DNA of 64,000 bases from Marseilla massiliensis (GCF_016899955.1 NZ_JACJJL010000001.1:248001-312000); one strand, 5' to 3'. Shown: positions 46,640 to 56,760, numbered from the stretch's first letter. The notes: generated from the letters alone by a model not told the origin. A program made the numbers and translations.

Positions 46640-48214
46640 ATGTACCGGCTTGAAAAATCACAGGCTGCCGTGGCCATGTTGGCGGCGGCCCTCTCTGCCC
46701 CGGCGCAGATAGAGAACCCGATTCTGCCGGGCTTCAACCCCGACCCGACGATATGCCGCGTGGACAGCGACTACTACATCTGCACGTCGTCGTTCACGTG
46801 GTATCCCGGCCTGCCCATATACCGCAGCCGCGACCTCAGGCACTGGGAGAAGGTGGCTAACGCCATCGACCGCCCCGGCATGGTGACCCTCGACGGGGTC
46901 AGGGACAAGGACGGCGTGTGGGCACCCACGCTCCGCCACCACGGCGGAAAGTGGTATCTGTTCTGCAACGTGAGCAACGGCGGCAACTTCTACATCACGG
47001 CCAACGACGTGAGGGGGCCGTGGTCAGACCCTGTATTCATAAAGGGGGCGCCGGGAATTGACCCCGACATCTTCTGGGACGACGACGGACGGAGCTACCT
47101 GCTGGCCAACACCGGCAAGTTTCCGGGCCGCAAGCATCCAGCCTCTACGGCCATCTGGATTCAGGAAATAGACCTCGCCACGGGCCAATTGCTGGGCGAA
47201 CGCAGTTACATAGCCACGGGCCACGCCTTCAATGCGAAGTATGCCGAGGGGGCGCACCTGTATAAGATAGACGGCCGCTACGTGCTCACGGTGGCCGAGG
47301 GCGGCACCGACTTCAACCACGCCGTGACGTTGTTCACGAGCCGGAACCTCATGGGGCCGTACATTCCGCAGCAGGTGAACCCCGTGTTGAGCCAGCGCCA
47401 GTTTGGCCACGGCAGCCCGTTGCAGTGCGTTGGCCACGCCGACATGGTGCAGACCGGCCCCGGCCAGTGGTATGCCGTGGCCTTGGGCAAGCGCATGGTG
47501 GACGGGCGGCACTCCTTTACGCGCGAGACGTTCATCTGCCCCGTGGTCATCCAGGACGGCGAATTCATATTCAACCCCGGCCGCGGCGGCATGACCATGG
47601 AGGTCGAGGCGCCCGCCCTGCCCGAAAGCCCGGTGGCGCTGCCGCCCGACAGCGACGCTTTCGACGGCCCGGAGCTGCTCGGCTACTGGCACTTCAACCG
47701 CATTCCGCACACCCGTTTCCACGCCCTTGACGGCGGAAGCCTGCTTCTCACACCGCAGCCCGAGACCATCGACAGCCTGGTTTGCCCCGCGATGCTGATG
47801 CGCCGCGTGCGCTCCCACCGCTACACGGCCCAGACGCTGATGGGCTTCAGGCCACGCCGCGAGGGCGAACGCGCCGGGCTGGTGCTCCACCGCAACAGCA
47901 CGGCCTACGTGGCACTGCTACGCACCGTCGGCGGGCTGGCCGTGGTGGAGAGCGGTCGGGTCACCAAGACTGTGCCGTATGGCGCCTCCGACGTGGTGAT
48001 GCGCCTGCGGGCCGACGGCATGGAGGCCGTGCTTGAATACGGCCCCACGGAGGCCGACATGCGCGAGGCCGCCCGCGTGAGCCTTGTGGGGCTGGCCGAC
48101 GACGGCAAGCTCAACCGCTTCAACGGCCTCGGAGTGGGCGTCTATGCCACCACGTCGGGCAAGAAAGCGCGTGGCCAGGCCCGTTTCGACTACTTCGCTT
48201 ACGCCGACAACTGA
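46640..48214 (+). CDS. GH43 family glycosidase (two-domain)
   Basis: 524 residues; signal-like N-terminus (about 1-23). The propeller opens IENPILPGFNPDPTICRV (base Asp35), with the modulator Asp in PGIDPDIFWDDDG and the acid Glu in AEGAHLYKIDG. A C-terminal beta-sandwich (about 330-524, GH43_C2 type) follows, as in beta-xylosidase and arabinofuranosidase subfamilies. It is co-transcribed with GH28, which suggests release of arabinose or a related sugar from pectin. Sequence differs clearly from the GH43 at 12750, so they are not recent duplicates. Confidence 0.9.
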   Translation: MYRLEKSQAAVAMLAAALSAPAQIENPILPGFNPDPTICRVDSDYYICTSSFTWYPGLPIYRSRDLRHWEKVANAIDRPGMVTLDGVRDKDGVWAPTLRHHGGKWYLFCNVSNGGNFYITANDVRGPWSDPVFIKGAPGIDPDIFWDDDGRSYLLANTGKFPGRKHPASTAIWIQEIDLATGQLLGERSYIATGHAFNAKYAEGAHLYKIDGRYVLTVAEGGTDFNHAVTLFTSRNLMGPYIPQQVNPVLSQRQFGHGSPLQCVGHADMVQTGPGQWYAVALGKRMVDGRHSFTRETFICPVVIQDGEFIFNPGRGGMTMEVEAPALPESPVALPPDSDAFDGPELLGYWHFNRIPHTRFHALDGGSLLLTPQPETIDSLVCPAMLMRRVRSHRYTAQTLMGFRPRREGERAGLVLHRNSTAYVALLRTVGGLAVVESGRVTKTVPYGASDVVMRLRADGMEAVLEYGPTEADMREAARVSLVGLADDGKLNRFNGLGVGVYATTSGKKARGQARFDYFAYADN

Positions 48215-48258
48215 CCACCATGGTGCCGACGGCGCTGCCCCCGGGCTGCCGCGGCCGG

Positions 48259-48346
48259 GCCATACGGGCCGTTTGACGATGCAATACGGGCCGTTTGGCA
48301 TGGTGAAACGGCCTGTTTCGCAGTGCAAAACGGCCCTTGTTGGCAA
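48259..48346. repeat. 22-base repeat array 9 (4 units)
   Basis: Units start at 48259, 48281, 48303 and 48325. The right flank has CCAGTGGGTTGGC near 48359. It lies between the tandem GH43 and SGNH esterase genes. No strong hairpin forms here because the units are mostly in the same sense. Confidence 0.82.
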
Positions 48347-48456
48347 CTGCTTGAATTCCAGTGGGTTGGCCGGGCGGCCGCGGCAACGCACTCCCACTGC
48401 CCCGGTGCCCTTGGCCGGCCGGCTGAACAATGTGACGCAATGCTAAAACCAACGAT

Positions 48457-49137
48457 ATGAGACGATACATTTCAATGCTCATCTTAGCCGCCGCGGCCGT
48501 CGTTTCGGCCTTCGGCCAGGCAAAGCCGTCGGTGTCGATACTCGGCGACTCGTACTCAACCTTCGAGGGATGGCTCACCCCCGACACCAACGCCGTGTGG
48601 TATACGCTGCCCCCCGACACCCGCCGCACCGACGTGAAGGGCGTCGACCAAACGTGGTGGCACCAGGTATTGAAGCGCAAGGGGTGGAAGCTGGAGGTGA
48701 ACAACTCGTACTCCGGCTCCACCGTATGCAACACCGGGTACCGCGACGAGGACTATACGCACGAGTCGTTCGTGACCCGCATGACCGCCTTGGGCACGCC
48801 CGACGTCATCCTAATCTTCGGCGGCACCAACGATTCTTGGGCCGGTTCGCCCATAGGGGAGTTCAAGTACGACGGCATACGCCGCGCCGACCTCTTCTCG
48901 TTTCGCCCGGCCATGGCCTACATGCTGGCGCGGATGAAAGAGCTTTACCCCACTGCCGACATATATTTCATATCCAACGACGGGCTCAAGGAAAGCATAA
49001 CGCAGTCTGTCGGCACCATCTGCTCGCACTACGGTGTGCCACTCATACAGCTCAGGGGCATCGACAAGAAGAGCGGCCACCCCAGCGTGGCGGGCATGAG
49101 GCAGATTGCCGACCAGGTGTGCGAGGCCATACCGTGA
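48457..49137 (+). CDS. SGNH/GDSL hydrolase (probable carbohydrate esterase)
   Basis: 226 residues with a signal peptide (1-20). The SGNH blocks are complete: block I ILGDSYSTF (Ser32), block II with Gly/Asn in YSGSTVCNTG, block III GGTND (about 122) and block V GHPSVAGM (about 207, His). Family members include rhamnogalacturonan acetylesterases. Its position in the pectin run between GH43 and GH42 supports de-acetylation of a pectic glycan, though the substrate is inferred. Confidence 0.9.
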   Translation: MRRYISMLILAAAAVVSAFGQAKPSVSILGDSYSTFEGWLTPDTNAVWYTLPPDTRRTDVKGVDQTWWHQVLKRKGWKLEVNNSYSGSTVCNTGYRDEDYTHESFVTRMTALGTPDVILIFGGTNDSWAGSPIGEFKYDGIRRADLFSFRPAMAYMLARMKELYPTADIYFISNDGLKESITQSVGTICSHYGVPLIQLRGIDKKSGHPSVAGMRQIADQVCEAIP

Positions 49138-49320
49138 CGCCGATGCGTCCATGGCCCGCGCCAAAGGGAGCCGAGGCGTGGGGCTGCGGCCGCGGCCCGT
49201 GGGGGCGGCTTGGTGGCTGCGGCCACGCCTGGTGTGCCGCCCGGCGCCTGCAGGCGGGCATCGCGGCGGGCTAAAGAAGCATATACACACAACTGCCAAT
49301 AACCAAACAACCAACCTGGG

Positions 49321-51378
49321 ATGAAGAAAACGACATTCGTGGCGGCCCTCATGCTGGCCCTGACCGGCGGCAACGCCGGTGCCTACGACTTCGACAAGCC
49401 TCTCTACGGGGCCGCCTATTACAGCGAGTACACACCCACCGACCGCCTCGACGAGGACATCAGGCTCATGCGCGAGGCCGGCGTCACCGTGGTGAGGGTG
49501 GGCGAAAGCACGTGGTCGCTGTTCGAACCGCAAGACGGGGTGTTCCGCTTTGAGTGGATGGACCGCATACTCGACCGCCTGCACAAGGCCGGCATCAAGG
49601 TGATATTGGGCACGCCCACCTACTCGATACCGGCGTGGATGGCCGCCAGCCACCCCGAGGTGCTCTCGCAAAGGTGGGACGGCAAGCAGGAGCATTACGG
49701 CATACGGCAGAACATGGACATATACAACCCAACCTACCGCCGATACTGCGAGCGCATCATACGCAAGATGATGGAGCACTTTGCGGGCCATCCGGCCATC
49801 ATAGGTTACCAGGTCGACAACGAGGTCGAGGCCCGCAAGATTGGCAACCGCGACTATTTCGAGGGCTTCCGCGAATACATCCGCAGTGAGTTCGGCGACA
49901 GCCTGGAGGAGCTCAACCGCCGTTGGGGACTCAATTACTGGGGAATGAACATCAACACTTGGGACGAGTTCTACGACCGCCCGGGCGTGACCAACCCGTC
50001 GTACAAGCTCTGGTGGGAGCGGTGGAACCGAAAGGTGACGGCCGACTTCCTCAACTGGCAGGCCGACATCGTCAACGAGTACCGGCGGCCCGACCAGTTT
50101 GTCACCCACTGCTTCATGCCTTATTTCTACAACATAGACCAGGTTGAGGCCTTCCGACAGATGGACTATCCCGCCATAAACATATACTACACCATGCAAG
50201 ACGCACAAGACGGCATGTGGATTGCCTATGCCGGCGACTTCATGCGCCCCGTGTGCCGCCGCGGCAACTTCCTCGTCACCGAGACAAACGCGCAGGGCAC
50301 GGGCTGGTCGAGTCGCGACCAGTACCCGCCATACGACGGACAGCTGCGCCAGAACATGTATGCCATGCTCGCCTCGGGCGCCAACATGGTGGAATACTGG
50401 CACTGGGCCACCCTGCACTACGGGCAGGAGACCTACTGGCGCGGCCTGCTCGGACACGACGGTCAGCCAAACCGAGTCTACGCAGAGTTCGCCCGGGGGG
50501 CCGCGGAGCTCGAAAAGGTGGGCAAGAAGCTCGTAAACCTGAAGAAACGCAACCGCGTTGCCATGCTCTTCAGCCACGACTCGAAGCACGCACTCGACTT
50601 CATGCCATACACAAACGGCGACCAGTACAAGGATTACATGGTGTATGAGGCCCTCTACAGGCAGAACATAGAGTGCGACATCCTGTCGGTCGACAAGGTG
50701 AACGACTTCAGCGGCTACGACATGCTGGTGGTTCCGCCGCTCTATGTGGCCACCGACGAGACGCTGCGGCGCATCAGCGACTTCGTGGAACAGGGCGGCG
50801 AGGTGGTCATGCTCTACAAGAGCGGCTACTGCAACGAGGACGACGCCGTCAGGCCGGTGCTCGCCCCGGGGCCGCTGGCGGCCGCCTGCGGCTTCACTTA
50901 CCAGGAGTTCTCGTCGATACGCAGGCTCAACCTGCGCCCAAACGACATCGGGGCTGCCGACAATACGGTCGGCACGTGGATGGAATTCCTGTGCCCCACC
51001 ACGGCCAAGCCGCTGGCCTACGCCGACCACGGGTTCTTCGGCAAGTGGCCGTGCGTCACCGAAAACAGCTTCGGAAAGGGCCACCTGACGTACATCGGGG
51101 CCGTGCCGTCGCAGGAACTGCTGCAGAAGCTCATCGCCCGCGCGGCCGACCGCAAGGGCATTGCCACCGCCGAGCGCAAGCTGCGCTTCCCGATTGTGCT
51201 GCGCTCGGGCACCAATGGCGACGGCCGCGGCGTTCACTACATGTTCAATTTCTCGGCCGGCGAGCAGACCGTGGCGTGGCCTTTTGCCGACAGCGAGTCG
51301 CAGCTCGACGGGCAGAAGCTGTCGCGCGGCGCGTCGGTTAAGGTAGGGCCGTGGGGCGTTGTCATTGGCATTGAGTGA
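49321..51378 (+). CDS. GH42 beta-galactosidase
   Basis: 685 residues, secreted (signal 1-20). The barrel (about 25-390) opens LYGAAYYSEYTPTDRLDEDIRLMREAGVTVVRVGES. The acid/base is Glu168 in YQVDNEVE and the nucleophile Glu321 in LVTETNAQG. A trimerisation-type domain (about 395-610; VAMLFSHDSKHAL, DMLVVPPLYVATDE) and a short C-terminal beta domain complete the normal GH42 layout. It cleaves beta-galactosides, here probably galactan or arabinogalactan oligosaccharides freed from pectin. The signal peptide is worth noting, as many GH42 enzymes are cytoplasmic. Confidence 0.94.
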   Translation: MKKTTFVAALMLALTGGNAGAYDFDKPLYGAAYYSEYTPTDRLDEDIRLMREAGVTVVRVGESTWSLFEPQDGVFRFEWMDRILDRLHKAGIKVILGTPTYSIPAWMAASHPEVLSQRWDGKQEHYGIRQNMDIYNPTYRRYCERIIRKMMEHFAGHPAIIGYQVDNEVEARKIGNRDYFEGFREYIRSEFGDSLEELNRRWGLNYWGMNINTWDEFYDRPGVTNPSYKLWWERWNRKVTADFLNWQADIVNEYRRPDQFVTHCFMPYFYNIDQVEAFRQMDYPAINIYYTMQDAQDGMWIAYAGDFMRPVCRRGNFLVTETNAQGTGWSSRDQYPPYDGQLRQNMYAMLASGANMVEYWHWATLHYGQETYWRGLLGHDGQPNRVYAEFARGAAELEKVGKKLVNLKKRNRVAMLFSHDSKHALDFMPYTNGDQYKDYMVYEALYRQNIECDILSVDKVNDFSGYDMLVVPPLYVATDETLRRISDFVEQGGEVVMLYKSGYCNEDDAVRPVLAPGPLAAACGFTYQEFSSIRRLNLRPNDIGAADNTVGTWMEFLCPTTAKPLAYADHGFFGKWPCVTENSFGKGHLTYIGAVPSQELLQKLIARAADRKGIATAERKLRFPIVLRSGTNGDGRGVHYMFNFSAGEQTVAWPFADSESQLDGQKLSRGASVKVGPWGVVIGIE

Positions 51379-51571
51379 CGGCCGGCCCTTGGCTGGGGCG
51401 CCGCGGCAGTGAGACTGCCGTGGCAGTATTGCCCGGTCGCCAGATGAAGCGCACCATTGCGCTGGCCACGAGCCGCGACCTGAGTGGGGCGAAGGCTGCC
51501 GACGGCAATGCCGCCGTGGGCGGAAAGAAATATGGGGTGACCGACCCCAAGAACTCAAAAAACTGATACAG

Positions 51572-52507
51572 ATGGTAAAAAAGGCATTTTTGATGGTGCT
51601 CGCGGCGTGGGCCGGCGCGGCAACGGCGCAGGAAGTGCATGTTGCCAAGTACTACGGCGACCGCCGGGCGGCCGTGACCTACACCTTCGACGACGGGCTG
51701 CTGGAGCACTATACGCGCGTTTTCCCCGAGCTGCGCAAGCGCGGGCTGAAGGCCACCTTCGGTATAATAGGCAGCAAGGTGGGGCGCGACATGAAGGGAA
51801 CGCCCTGCCTCACGTGGGCCATGCTGCGCGAGATGGCCGCCGACGGGCAGGAGATAGCCAGCCACGGGTGGGAGCACCGCAACGTGACAACGCTCGGCCC
51901 TGAGGCCCTGCGCCACGAGATAGAGCGCAACGACAGCGCCATCCGCGACAGCGTGGGGGCGTTTCCGCTCACCTTTTTCTATCCCGGCAACCGCAAGGAC
52001 AGCCTGGCCGTGGCCCGTTGCGAGGCAGGCCGCGTGGGCAGCAGGCTCAGGCAGGTGAGCATGGGCAGCAAGCGCGACTCGGCGTGGATGCGCCGCTGGG
52101 CCGACGCCCTGGTGGAGCGGGGCGAGTGGGGCATTGCCATGACCCACGGCATAACCACGGGTTACGATGCGCTGGGCGACCCTTCGCGTTTCTGGGAGCA
52201 TCTCGACTATGTGGCTTCGCTGCGCGACAGCCTCTGGGTGGGCACGCTGGCCGAGGTCACGGCCTACGTGCGCGAGCGCGACAATGTGCGCCTCGACACG
52301 GTGAGGCGGCCCGGAGGCATCGTCGTTACGCCCCGGCTGGCGCCCGGCTTGGCCGAATGCCGCCACCCGCTCACCCTCGTGGTGCTGTCCGGGCGCCCGG
52401 TGAGGGCCGTGCAGGGCGGCAGGCCGCTCAGCGTTAGCGTGCGCGCGGGCAAGTCGCTGGTTGACTTTGACCCTCATGGAGGTGAAATATTGATTGAAGA
52501 AATATGA
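51572..52507 (+). CDS. Polysaccharide deacetylase (NodB/CE4-like)
   Basis: 311 residues with a signal peptide (1-19). The NodB core shows TFDDG (Asp40, Asp41) and the metal site in SHGWEH (about 97-101). A C-terminal beta extension follows. CE4 enzymes remove acetyl groups from amino sugars or O-acetylated glycans. The stop overlaps the next start as ATGA (52504-52507), so it is translationally coupled to the O-acetylesterase gene, pointing to a shared de-acetylation step. Confidence 0.9.
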   Translation: MVKKAFLMVLAAWAGAATAQEVHVAKYYGDRRAAVTYTFDDGLLEHYTRVFPELRKRGLKATFGIIGSKVGRDMKGTPCLTWAMLREMAADGQEIASHGWEHRNVTTLGPEALRHEIERNDSAIRDSVGAFPLTFFYPGNRKDSLAVARCEAGRVGSRLRQVSMGSKRDSAWMRRWADALVERGEWGIAMTHGITTGYDALGDPSRFWEHLDYVASLRDSLWVGTLAEVTAYVRERDNVRLDTVRRPGGIVVTPRLAPGLAECRHPLTLVVLSGRPVRAVQGGRPLSVSVRAGKSLVDFDPHGGEILIEEI

Positions 52508-53958
52508 AGAGACTGTGTTTTGTTGCGGCCGCCCTGCTGATGGCTCTGTCGGCCGATGCCAAGCTGAAGCTGGCCGAAGTGTTCACCGACTGCATGGTGC
52601 TGCAGTGCGACAAGCCGCTCAGCGTGTGGGGAACGGCCACCCCCGGAGCCGAGGTCAAGGTGAAAGTGGGCCGCGAGACAGGCAAGGCCGTGGCCGCGGC
52701 CGACGGGCGTTGGAGCGTCAGGCTGGCCCCGCTGCGGGCCTCGGGCAAGGCCGTGGCCTTCAGGGTGAGCGGCGACGGCGGCCGCATAGAGCTGGGCAAC
52801 GTGCTCGTGGGCGAGGTTTGGCTCGCCTCGGGGCAGTCGAACATGGAGTATTCCATGGCCAACCACCCCAGGTACGCCAAGCCGCGCAAGGGCGACCCCG
52901 ACCGTTTGCGCCACGAGTACGAGCAGGCCGGCAACCCCATGATACGCCTGCTGTATGTCAGGAAAGACCTCAAGGGCGACACGCTGCCCACTGCCGGCTG
53001 GCAGCGCATAAGCCGCGAGTCGCTCAAGCCATTCTCGGCGGCGGCCTATTTCTTTGCCAAGGCACTGCAAGACAGTCTCGGGGTGCCCGTGGGGGTGGTG
53101 TCGTCGTCGTGGGGAGGCACCCCCATCGAGACGTGGACGCCCGCCGGGGCATACCGCGAGAGCCCGCTGTTCGGCCACGCGATGGACGGCAACCGCCTCA
53201 AGGCCAACGGCCAGGAAGTGGGATGGCGCTACCGCAAGATGATTGAGCCCATTGCCCCGATGGCCATGCGCGGCGTGCTGTGGTATCAGGGCGAGACAAA
53301 CCTCATCATGGGCGACACCGACATATACACCGAAAAGATGAGGCTGCTGGTGGAGTCGTGGCGAAAGGCGTGGGCCGACAGCTCGCTGCCGTTCTACTAT
53401 GTGCAGATTTCGCCAATGCTGTATTCGGGCCGCAAGGCCGACCCCGTGGCCAAGACATGGCAAGACCTGCCACGTTTCTGGGAGGCACAGGCGCGTTGCG
53501 CCGATGAGATTCCGCTCACGGCGATGGTGGTCACTACCGACATACCCGAAGACCTGGCCGACATACATCCGCCATACAAGTGGGTTGTGGGCGAAAGGCT
53601 GGCCCGGCTGGCCCTCAACAAGACCTACGGGCGCACCGATGTGGTGTGCGGCGGGCCGGTGGCAAAAAGCATCTCGGTTGAGGGCGACAGCATTGTGGTT
53701 GAGTTTGAAGGCACGGCCGGCGGACTGGCCACGCGCGACGGGAAGGCCCCCGACTGGTTTTACGCGCTGACGAAAAAGGGCCGCTACTCGAGGGTAAGGG
53801 CCAGCCTGCGCGGCAACAAGGTGTATATAAGCACCGACGGACTGGCCCGGCGCACCGAGATACGCTTCGGGTGGGACGAGACGGCACAGCCCAACCTCGT
53901 CAACAGCGAGGGTTTGCCGGCCCTGCCTTTCAGGCGCAAGGTAAGCCTGGGGCGCTGA
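52504..53958 (+). CDS. Sialate O-acetylesterase family protein
   Basis: 484 residues with a signal peptide (1-19). The N-terminal beta domain is followed by the SGNH-like catalytic domain with the nucleophile Ser112 in SGQSNMEYS. WGGTPIETW is the oxyanion block, and the His is in DIHPPYKW. The family removes O-acetyl groups from sialic acid or plant glycans, and in a pectin cluster the latter is likelier. It overlaps the deacetylase by four bases (ATGA). No nan genes for sialic acid use are in the window. Confidence 0.92.
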   Translation: MKRLCFVAAALLMALSADAKLKLAEVFTDCMVLQCDKPLSVWGTATPGAEVKVKVGRETGKAVAAADGRWSVRLAPLRASGKAVAFRVSGDGGRIELGNVLVGEVWLASGQSNMEYSMANHPRYAKPRKGDPDRLRHEYEQAGNPMIRLLYVRKDLKGDTLPTAGWQRISRESLKPFSAAAYFFAKALQDSLGVPVGVVSSSWGGTPIETWTPAGAYRESPLFGHAMDGNRLKANGQEVGWRYRKMIEPIAPMAMRGVLWYQGETNLIMGDTDIYTEKMRLLVESWRKAWADSSLPFYYVQISPMLYSGRKADPVAKTWQDLPRFWEAQARCADEIPLTAMVVTTDIPEDLADIHPPYKWVVGERLARLALNKTYGRTDVVCGGPVAKSISVEGDSIVVEFEGTAGGLATRDGKAPDWFYALTKKGRYSRVRASLRGNKVYISTDGLARRTEIRFGWDETAQPNLVNSEGLPALPFRRKVSLGR

Positions 53959-54251
53959 CGGCATGATGCCCCGGCCTGCATCGCGGGCCCGGGGCGCGCT
54001 TGTGGGTGGTTCGTTCCCATGAGGCTGCACTGTGGCCTGCACGGGAACTAACTGTTAAAAACGGCGAACAATGTTTACAACAGCCCCTTTGAGAGCGGCG
54101 CCTGCGGCCGTCGGGCGCCCGACGGCCGTAAATGCGCCATCCTCGGAGCACTTTCCGCAAATGGTTGACCCATAGACGGTTGCGCTCCGAAGGTGGCGCA
54201 TTCTGCTCCCGTTTGGGCGGAAAAACACGCTGAAACAGGCCGGAAAGGCCG

Positions 54252-54339
54252 CCCCGACGGCCGTTTTGGGGCCATGAAACATGCCTTTCGGGGCCGCAAA
54301 ACGGGCCGTATTGCAATGCAGCACGGCCCGTTTTGCCCG
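54252..54339. repeat. 22-base repeat array 10 (4 units)
   Basis: Units start at 54252, 54274, 54296 and 54318, possibly with a worn fifth at 54340. Units 3 and 4 form a 14-pair hairpin (54296-54309 with 54323-54336, 13-base loop). The left flank holds CAATGTTTACAAC (about 54066). It occupies the 663-base gap 53959-54621, in which no gene is seen. Confidence 0.82.
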
Positions 54340-54544
54340 CCAACAGTGGCCTTCCGGCCGTTTTGCCACCGCCATGCCGGCGTGCGGCGGCCGCCAAACG
54401 GCCATCCTATATCTGTTTCGCAGCCTTGCCGAGTGTTAATTTTCGGTATGTTTTGTTTACACCGCGACTTGGCGTGGCAGGCCATGCTGCACACACCCGG
54501 TGGGCATGCTGCATGATGGCATGGTGCATTGAAGGCTCTTTTTC

Positions 54545-54575
54545 TTTGCCGTTTTCACTATTTTTCTTATATTTG
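54545..54575 (+). promoter_or_regulatory. Promoter of GH97
   Basis: TTTG (54545-54548), a 19-base spacer, TATATTTG (54568-54575). The start at 54622 follows. Confidence 0.75.
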
Positions 54576-54621
54576 CATGCAAAAACGGGCTATTCATTTA
54601 CAGATAATACATACTGTCTAT

Positions 54622-56577
54622 ATGAAACATACATTGCTTTCCATTGCGCTGTCCTTGCAGGCAGGCATCGCGGCCATGGCCGCAACCAACGACGTGGCTT
54701 CGCCCGACGGGCGGCTGGTGGTCACTGTCGGCGACGAGGGCGGGCGCATATTCTACTCCGTAAAATACGACGGCAAGCCCATGATCGAGAAATCCAGCCT
54801 TGGGCTGAAGGCCAACATAGGCGACTTCAGCACCGGGCTCAGGGAGCGGGCCGTGAGCACCAAGCAGACCGACACCACCTATACGATGCGTGGAACAAAG
54901 GCTTCGAAGGTGCGTTACGTGGCCAACCAGATGGGCATTATCTACGAAAATGCCGGCAAAGACCTGATGACCGTCACGTTCAACGTGTCGGACAACGACG
55001 TGGCCTTCCGCTACACGTTCCCACAGCAGGGCGAGACGGCTTGCATGGTGGTCGAGTCTGAGGCCACGGCCTTCCGCCTGCCTGGGCAGTCGACGGCATT
55101 CATAAGCCCGCAGGCAGACCCGATGATAGGCTGGAAGCGCACAAAACCCAGCTACGAAGAGGTTTACTCGGCCGACGCGCCGCTCACCGACAAGTCGCAG
55201 TACGGGCAGGGCTACGTGTTCCCGGCGCTGTTCCGCGTGGGCGCCGACGGCTGGGTGCTACTTAGCGAGACCGGCACCGACGGCGGCTACGTGGGCTGCC
55301 ACCTGAGCGACTACGACCCCCAGGCGGGCTACCGCATAGCCTTCCCCATGGCCGGCGAGGCCAACGGCTTCGGCTCTACCACCGCCGCCATGGCGCTGCC
55401 GGGCAGCACCCCGTGGCGCACCATCACCGTTGGGGCCACGCTGAAGCCCATCGTCGAGACCACCGTGGCCTACGATGTGGTGGGCCCCAAGTATGAGGCT
55501 GCCGCCGACTACAAGCCCGGGCGCTACACGTGGAGCTGGCTTGTATGGCAGGACAACGCCACAAACTATGACGACCAGGTTAAGTTTGTCGACCTGGCCG
55601 CGGCCATGGGGTATGAGTATACGCTCGTCGACGGGCTGTGGGACAAGCAGATAGGGCGCGCAAAGATAGAGCAGCTGAGCCGCTATGCGCAGTCGAAGGG
55701 CGTGAGCCTGATGCTGTGGTACAACTCCAACGGCAACCAGAACGACGCGCCGCAGGGGCCGAAGAACTGCATGAACACGGCCGTGGCGCGCAAGCGCGAG
55801 ATGGCCTGGATGAAGAGAATTGGCGTGAAGGGCATCAAGGTCGACTTCTTCGGGGGCGACAAGCAGCACACCATGCAGCTGTATGAAGACATACTGAGCG
55901 ATGCCAACGACTACGGGCTGCAGGTGATTTTCCACGGGTGCACCCTGCCGCGCGGCTGGGAACGCATGTACCCCAACTATGTTTCGAGCGAGGCCGTGCT
56001 TGCTTCGGAGAACGTAATCTTCTCGGAATCGCACGCCAAGCGCGAGCCGTTCGACCTCACCCTGCACCCTTTCTGCCGCAATGCCGTGGCTGCCATGGAC
56101 TGGGGAGGCACGATAATGAACCGCCGCATGTCGCGCGACAACAAGTCAAGGCACAGCCGCTACACGTCAGACGTGTTTGAGATGGCTGCCGCAATAGTCA
56201 ACCAGGCAAGCCTGCAGTGCATCGCCCTGCAGCCCAACAACCTCGGGGAGCTGCCCGGCTTCGAGCTCGACTTCCTGCGAGGGGTGCCTACGGCGTGGGA
56301 CGAGACGCGCTTCGTCGACGGCTATCCGGGCCGATACGTGGTGCTGGCGCGCCGCCATGGCGACACGTGGTATGTGGCAGGGCTCAACGCCACCGCCGAA
56401 CCGATTACGCTGAAGCTCAGCCTGCCGATGATGGCCGGGCGCAAGGTTGACTGCTACACCGACCGGAAAGCGGCCGAAGGACAGCTGCCCGACGCCCAGG
56501 TGAAGCAGCTGAAGGTGGGCGGCAACGGCGCGGTGAAGGTGACCATGCAGCCGTCGGGCGGACTTATATTGATGTGA
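54622..56577 (+). CDS. GH97 alpha-glycosidase (probably retaining alpha-galactosidase type)
   Basis: 651 residues from MKHTLLSIALSLQAGIAAMA. The start at 54622 is chosen for this signal peptide and the promoter just before it. The N-terminal beta-sandwich (about 25-260) precedes a TIM barrel (about 280-540) and a C-terminal beta domain. GIKVDFFGGDKQ carries Asp408 in the position of the nucleophile of retaining GH97 enzymes, which suggests alpha-galactosidase rather than the inverting SusB alpha-glucosidase type. Other blocks are YTWSWLVWQDNATNYDDQ and CTLPRGWERMYPNYVSSEAV. Likely periplasmic. Confidence 0.92.
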   Translation: MKHTLLSIALSLQAGIAAMAATNDVASPDGRLVVTVGDEGGRIFYSVKYDGKPMIEKSSLGLKANIGDFSTGLRERAVSTKQTDTTYTMRGTKASKVRYVANQMGIIYENAGKDLMTVTFNVSDNDVAFRYTFPQQGETACMVVESEATAFRLPGQSTAFISPQADPMIGWKRTKPSYEEVYSADAPLTDKSQYGQGYVFPALFRVGADGWVLLSETGTDGGYVGCHLSDYDPQAGYRIAFPMAGEANGFGSTTAAMALPGSTPWRTITVGATLKPIVETTVAYDVVGPKYEAAADYKPGRYTWSWLVWQDNATNYDDQVKFVDLAAAMGYEYTLVDGLWDKQIGRAKIEQLSRYAQSKGVSLMLWYNSNGNQNDAPQGPKNCMNTAVARKREMAWMKRIGVKGIKVDFFGGDKQHTMQLYEDILSDANDYGLQVIFHGCTLPRGWERMYPNYVSSEAVLASENVIFSESHAKREPFDLTLHPFCRNAVAAMDWGGTIMNRRMSRDNKSRHSRYTSDVFEMAAAIVNQASLQCIALQPNNLGELPGFELDFLRGVPTAWDETRFVDGYPGRYVVLARRHGDTWYVAGLNATAEPITLKLSLPMMAGRKVDCYTDRKAAEGQLPDAQVKQLKVGGNGAVKVTMQPSGGLILM

Positions 56578-56580
56578 CAG

Positions 56581-56633
56581 CGTGGCACCCCGGCACGCCT
56601 GCCTGTTGTCAGCAGGCGTGCCGGGGTGCCACG
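56581..56633 (+). terminator. Strong hairpin after GH97
   Basis: A 22-base perfect stem (56581-56602 with 56612-56633), 9-base loop, four bases after the GH97 stop. No T-run follows on the plus strand, so it may stabilise the 3' end instead of ending transcription alone. The rest of 56634-56880 holds a promoter but no gene. Confidence 0.65.
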
Positions 56634-56760
56634 GCCTGTGGTGCAAGCCTCTTTCCATGTGAAGGAAGCGCCGGCAAAGCATTTGCGCGATTTGCAGATG
56701 TTAACCAAAATATATATAATTTACATGGGAGATGATAAGCAAAAATACAGGAAAAGTTCG

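Noticed and set aside
51375..51566. 63-codon frame before the CE4-like gene ending GGKKYGVTDPKNSKN
   Set aside because: The GGKKY word recalls the secretion tail but no preceding domain or promoter is present, and composition is that of spacer DNA. Too weak to call a gene or a remnant.
48811..51648. 945-codon open frame on the minus strand across the SGNH and GH42 genes
   Set aside because: It is antisense to two clear enzymes with full active sites. The high GC content at third positions removes stop codons from that antisense frame, and the translation has no recognisable motif.
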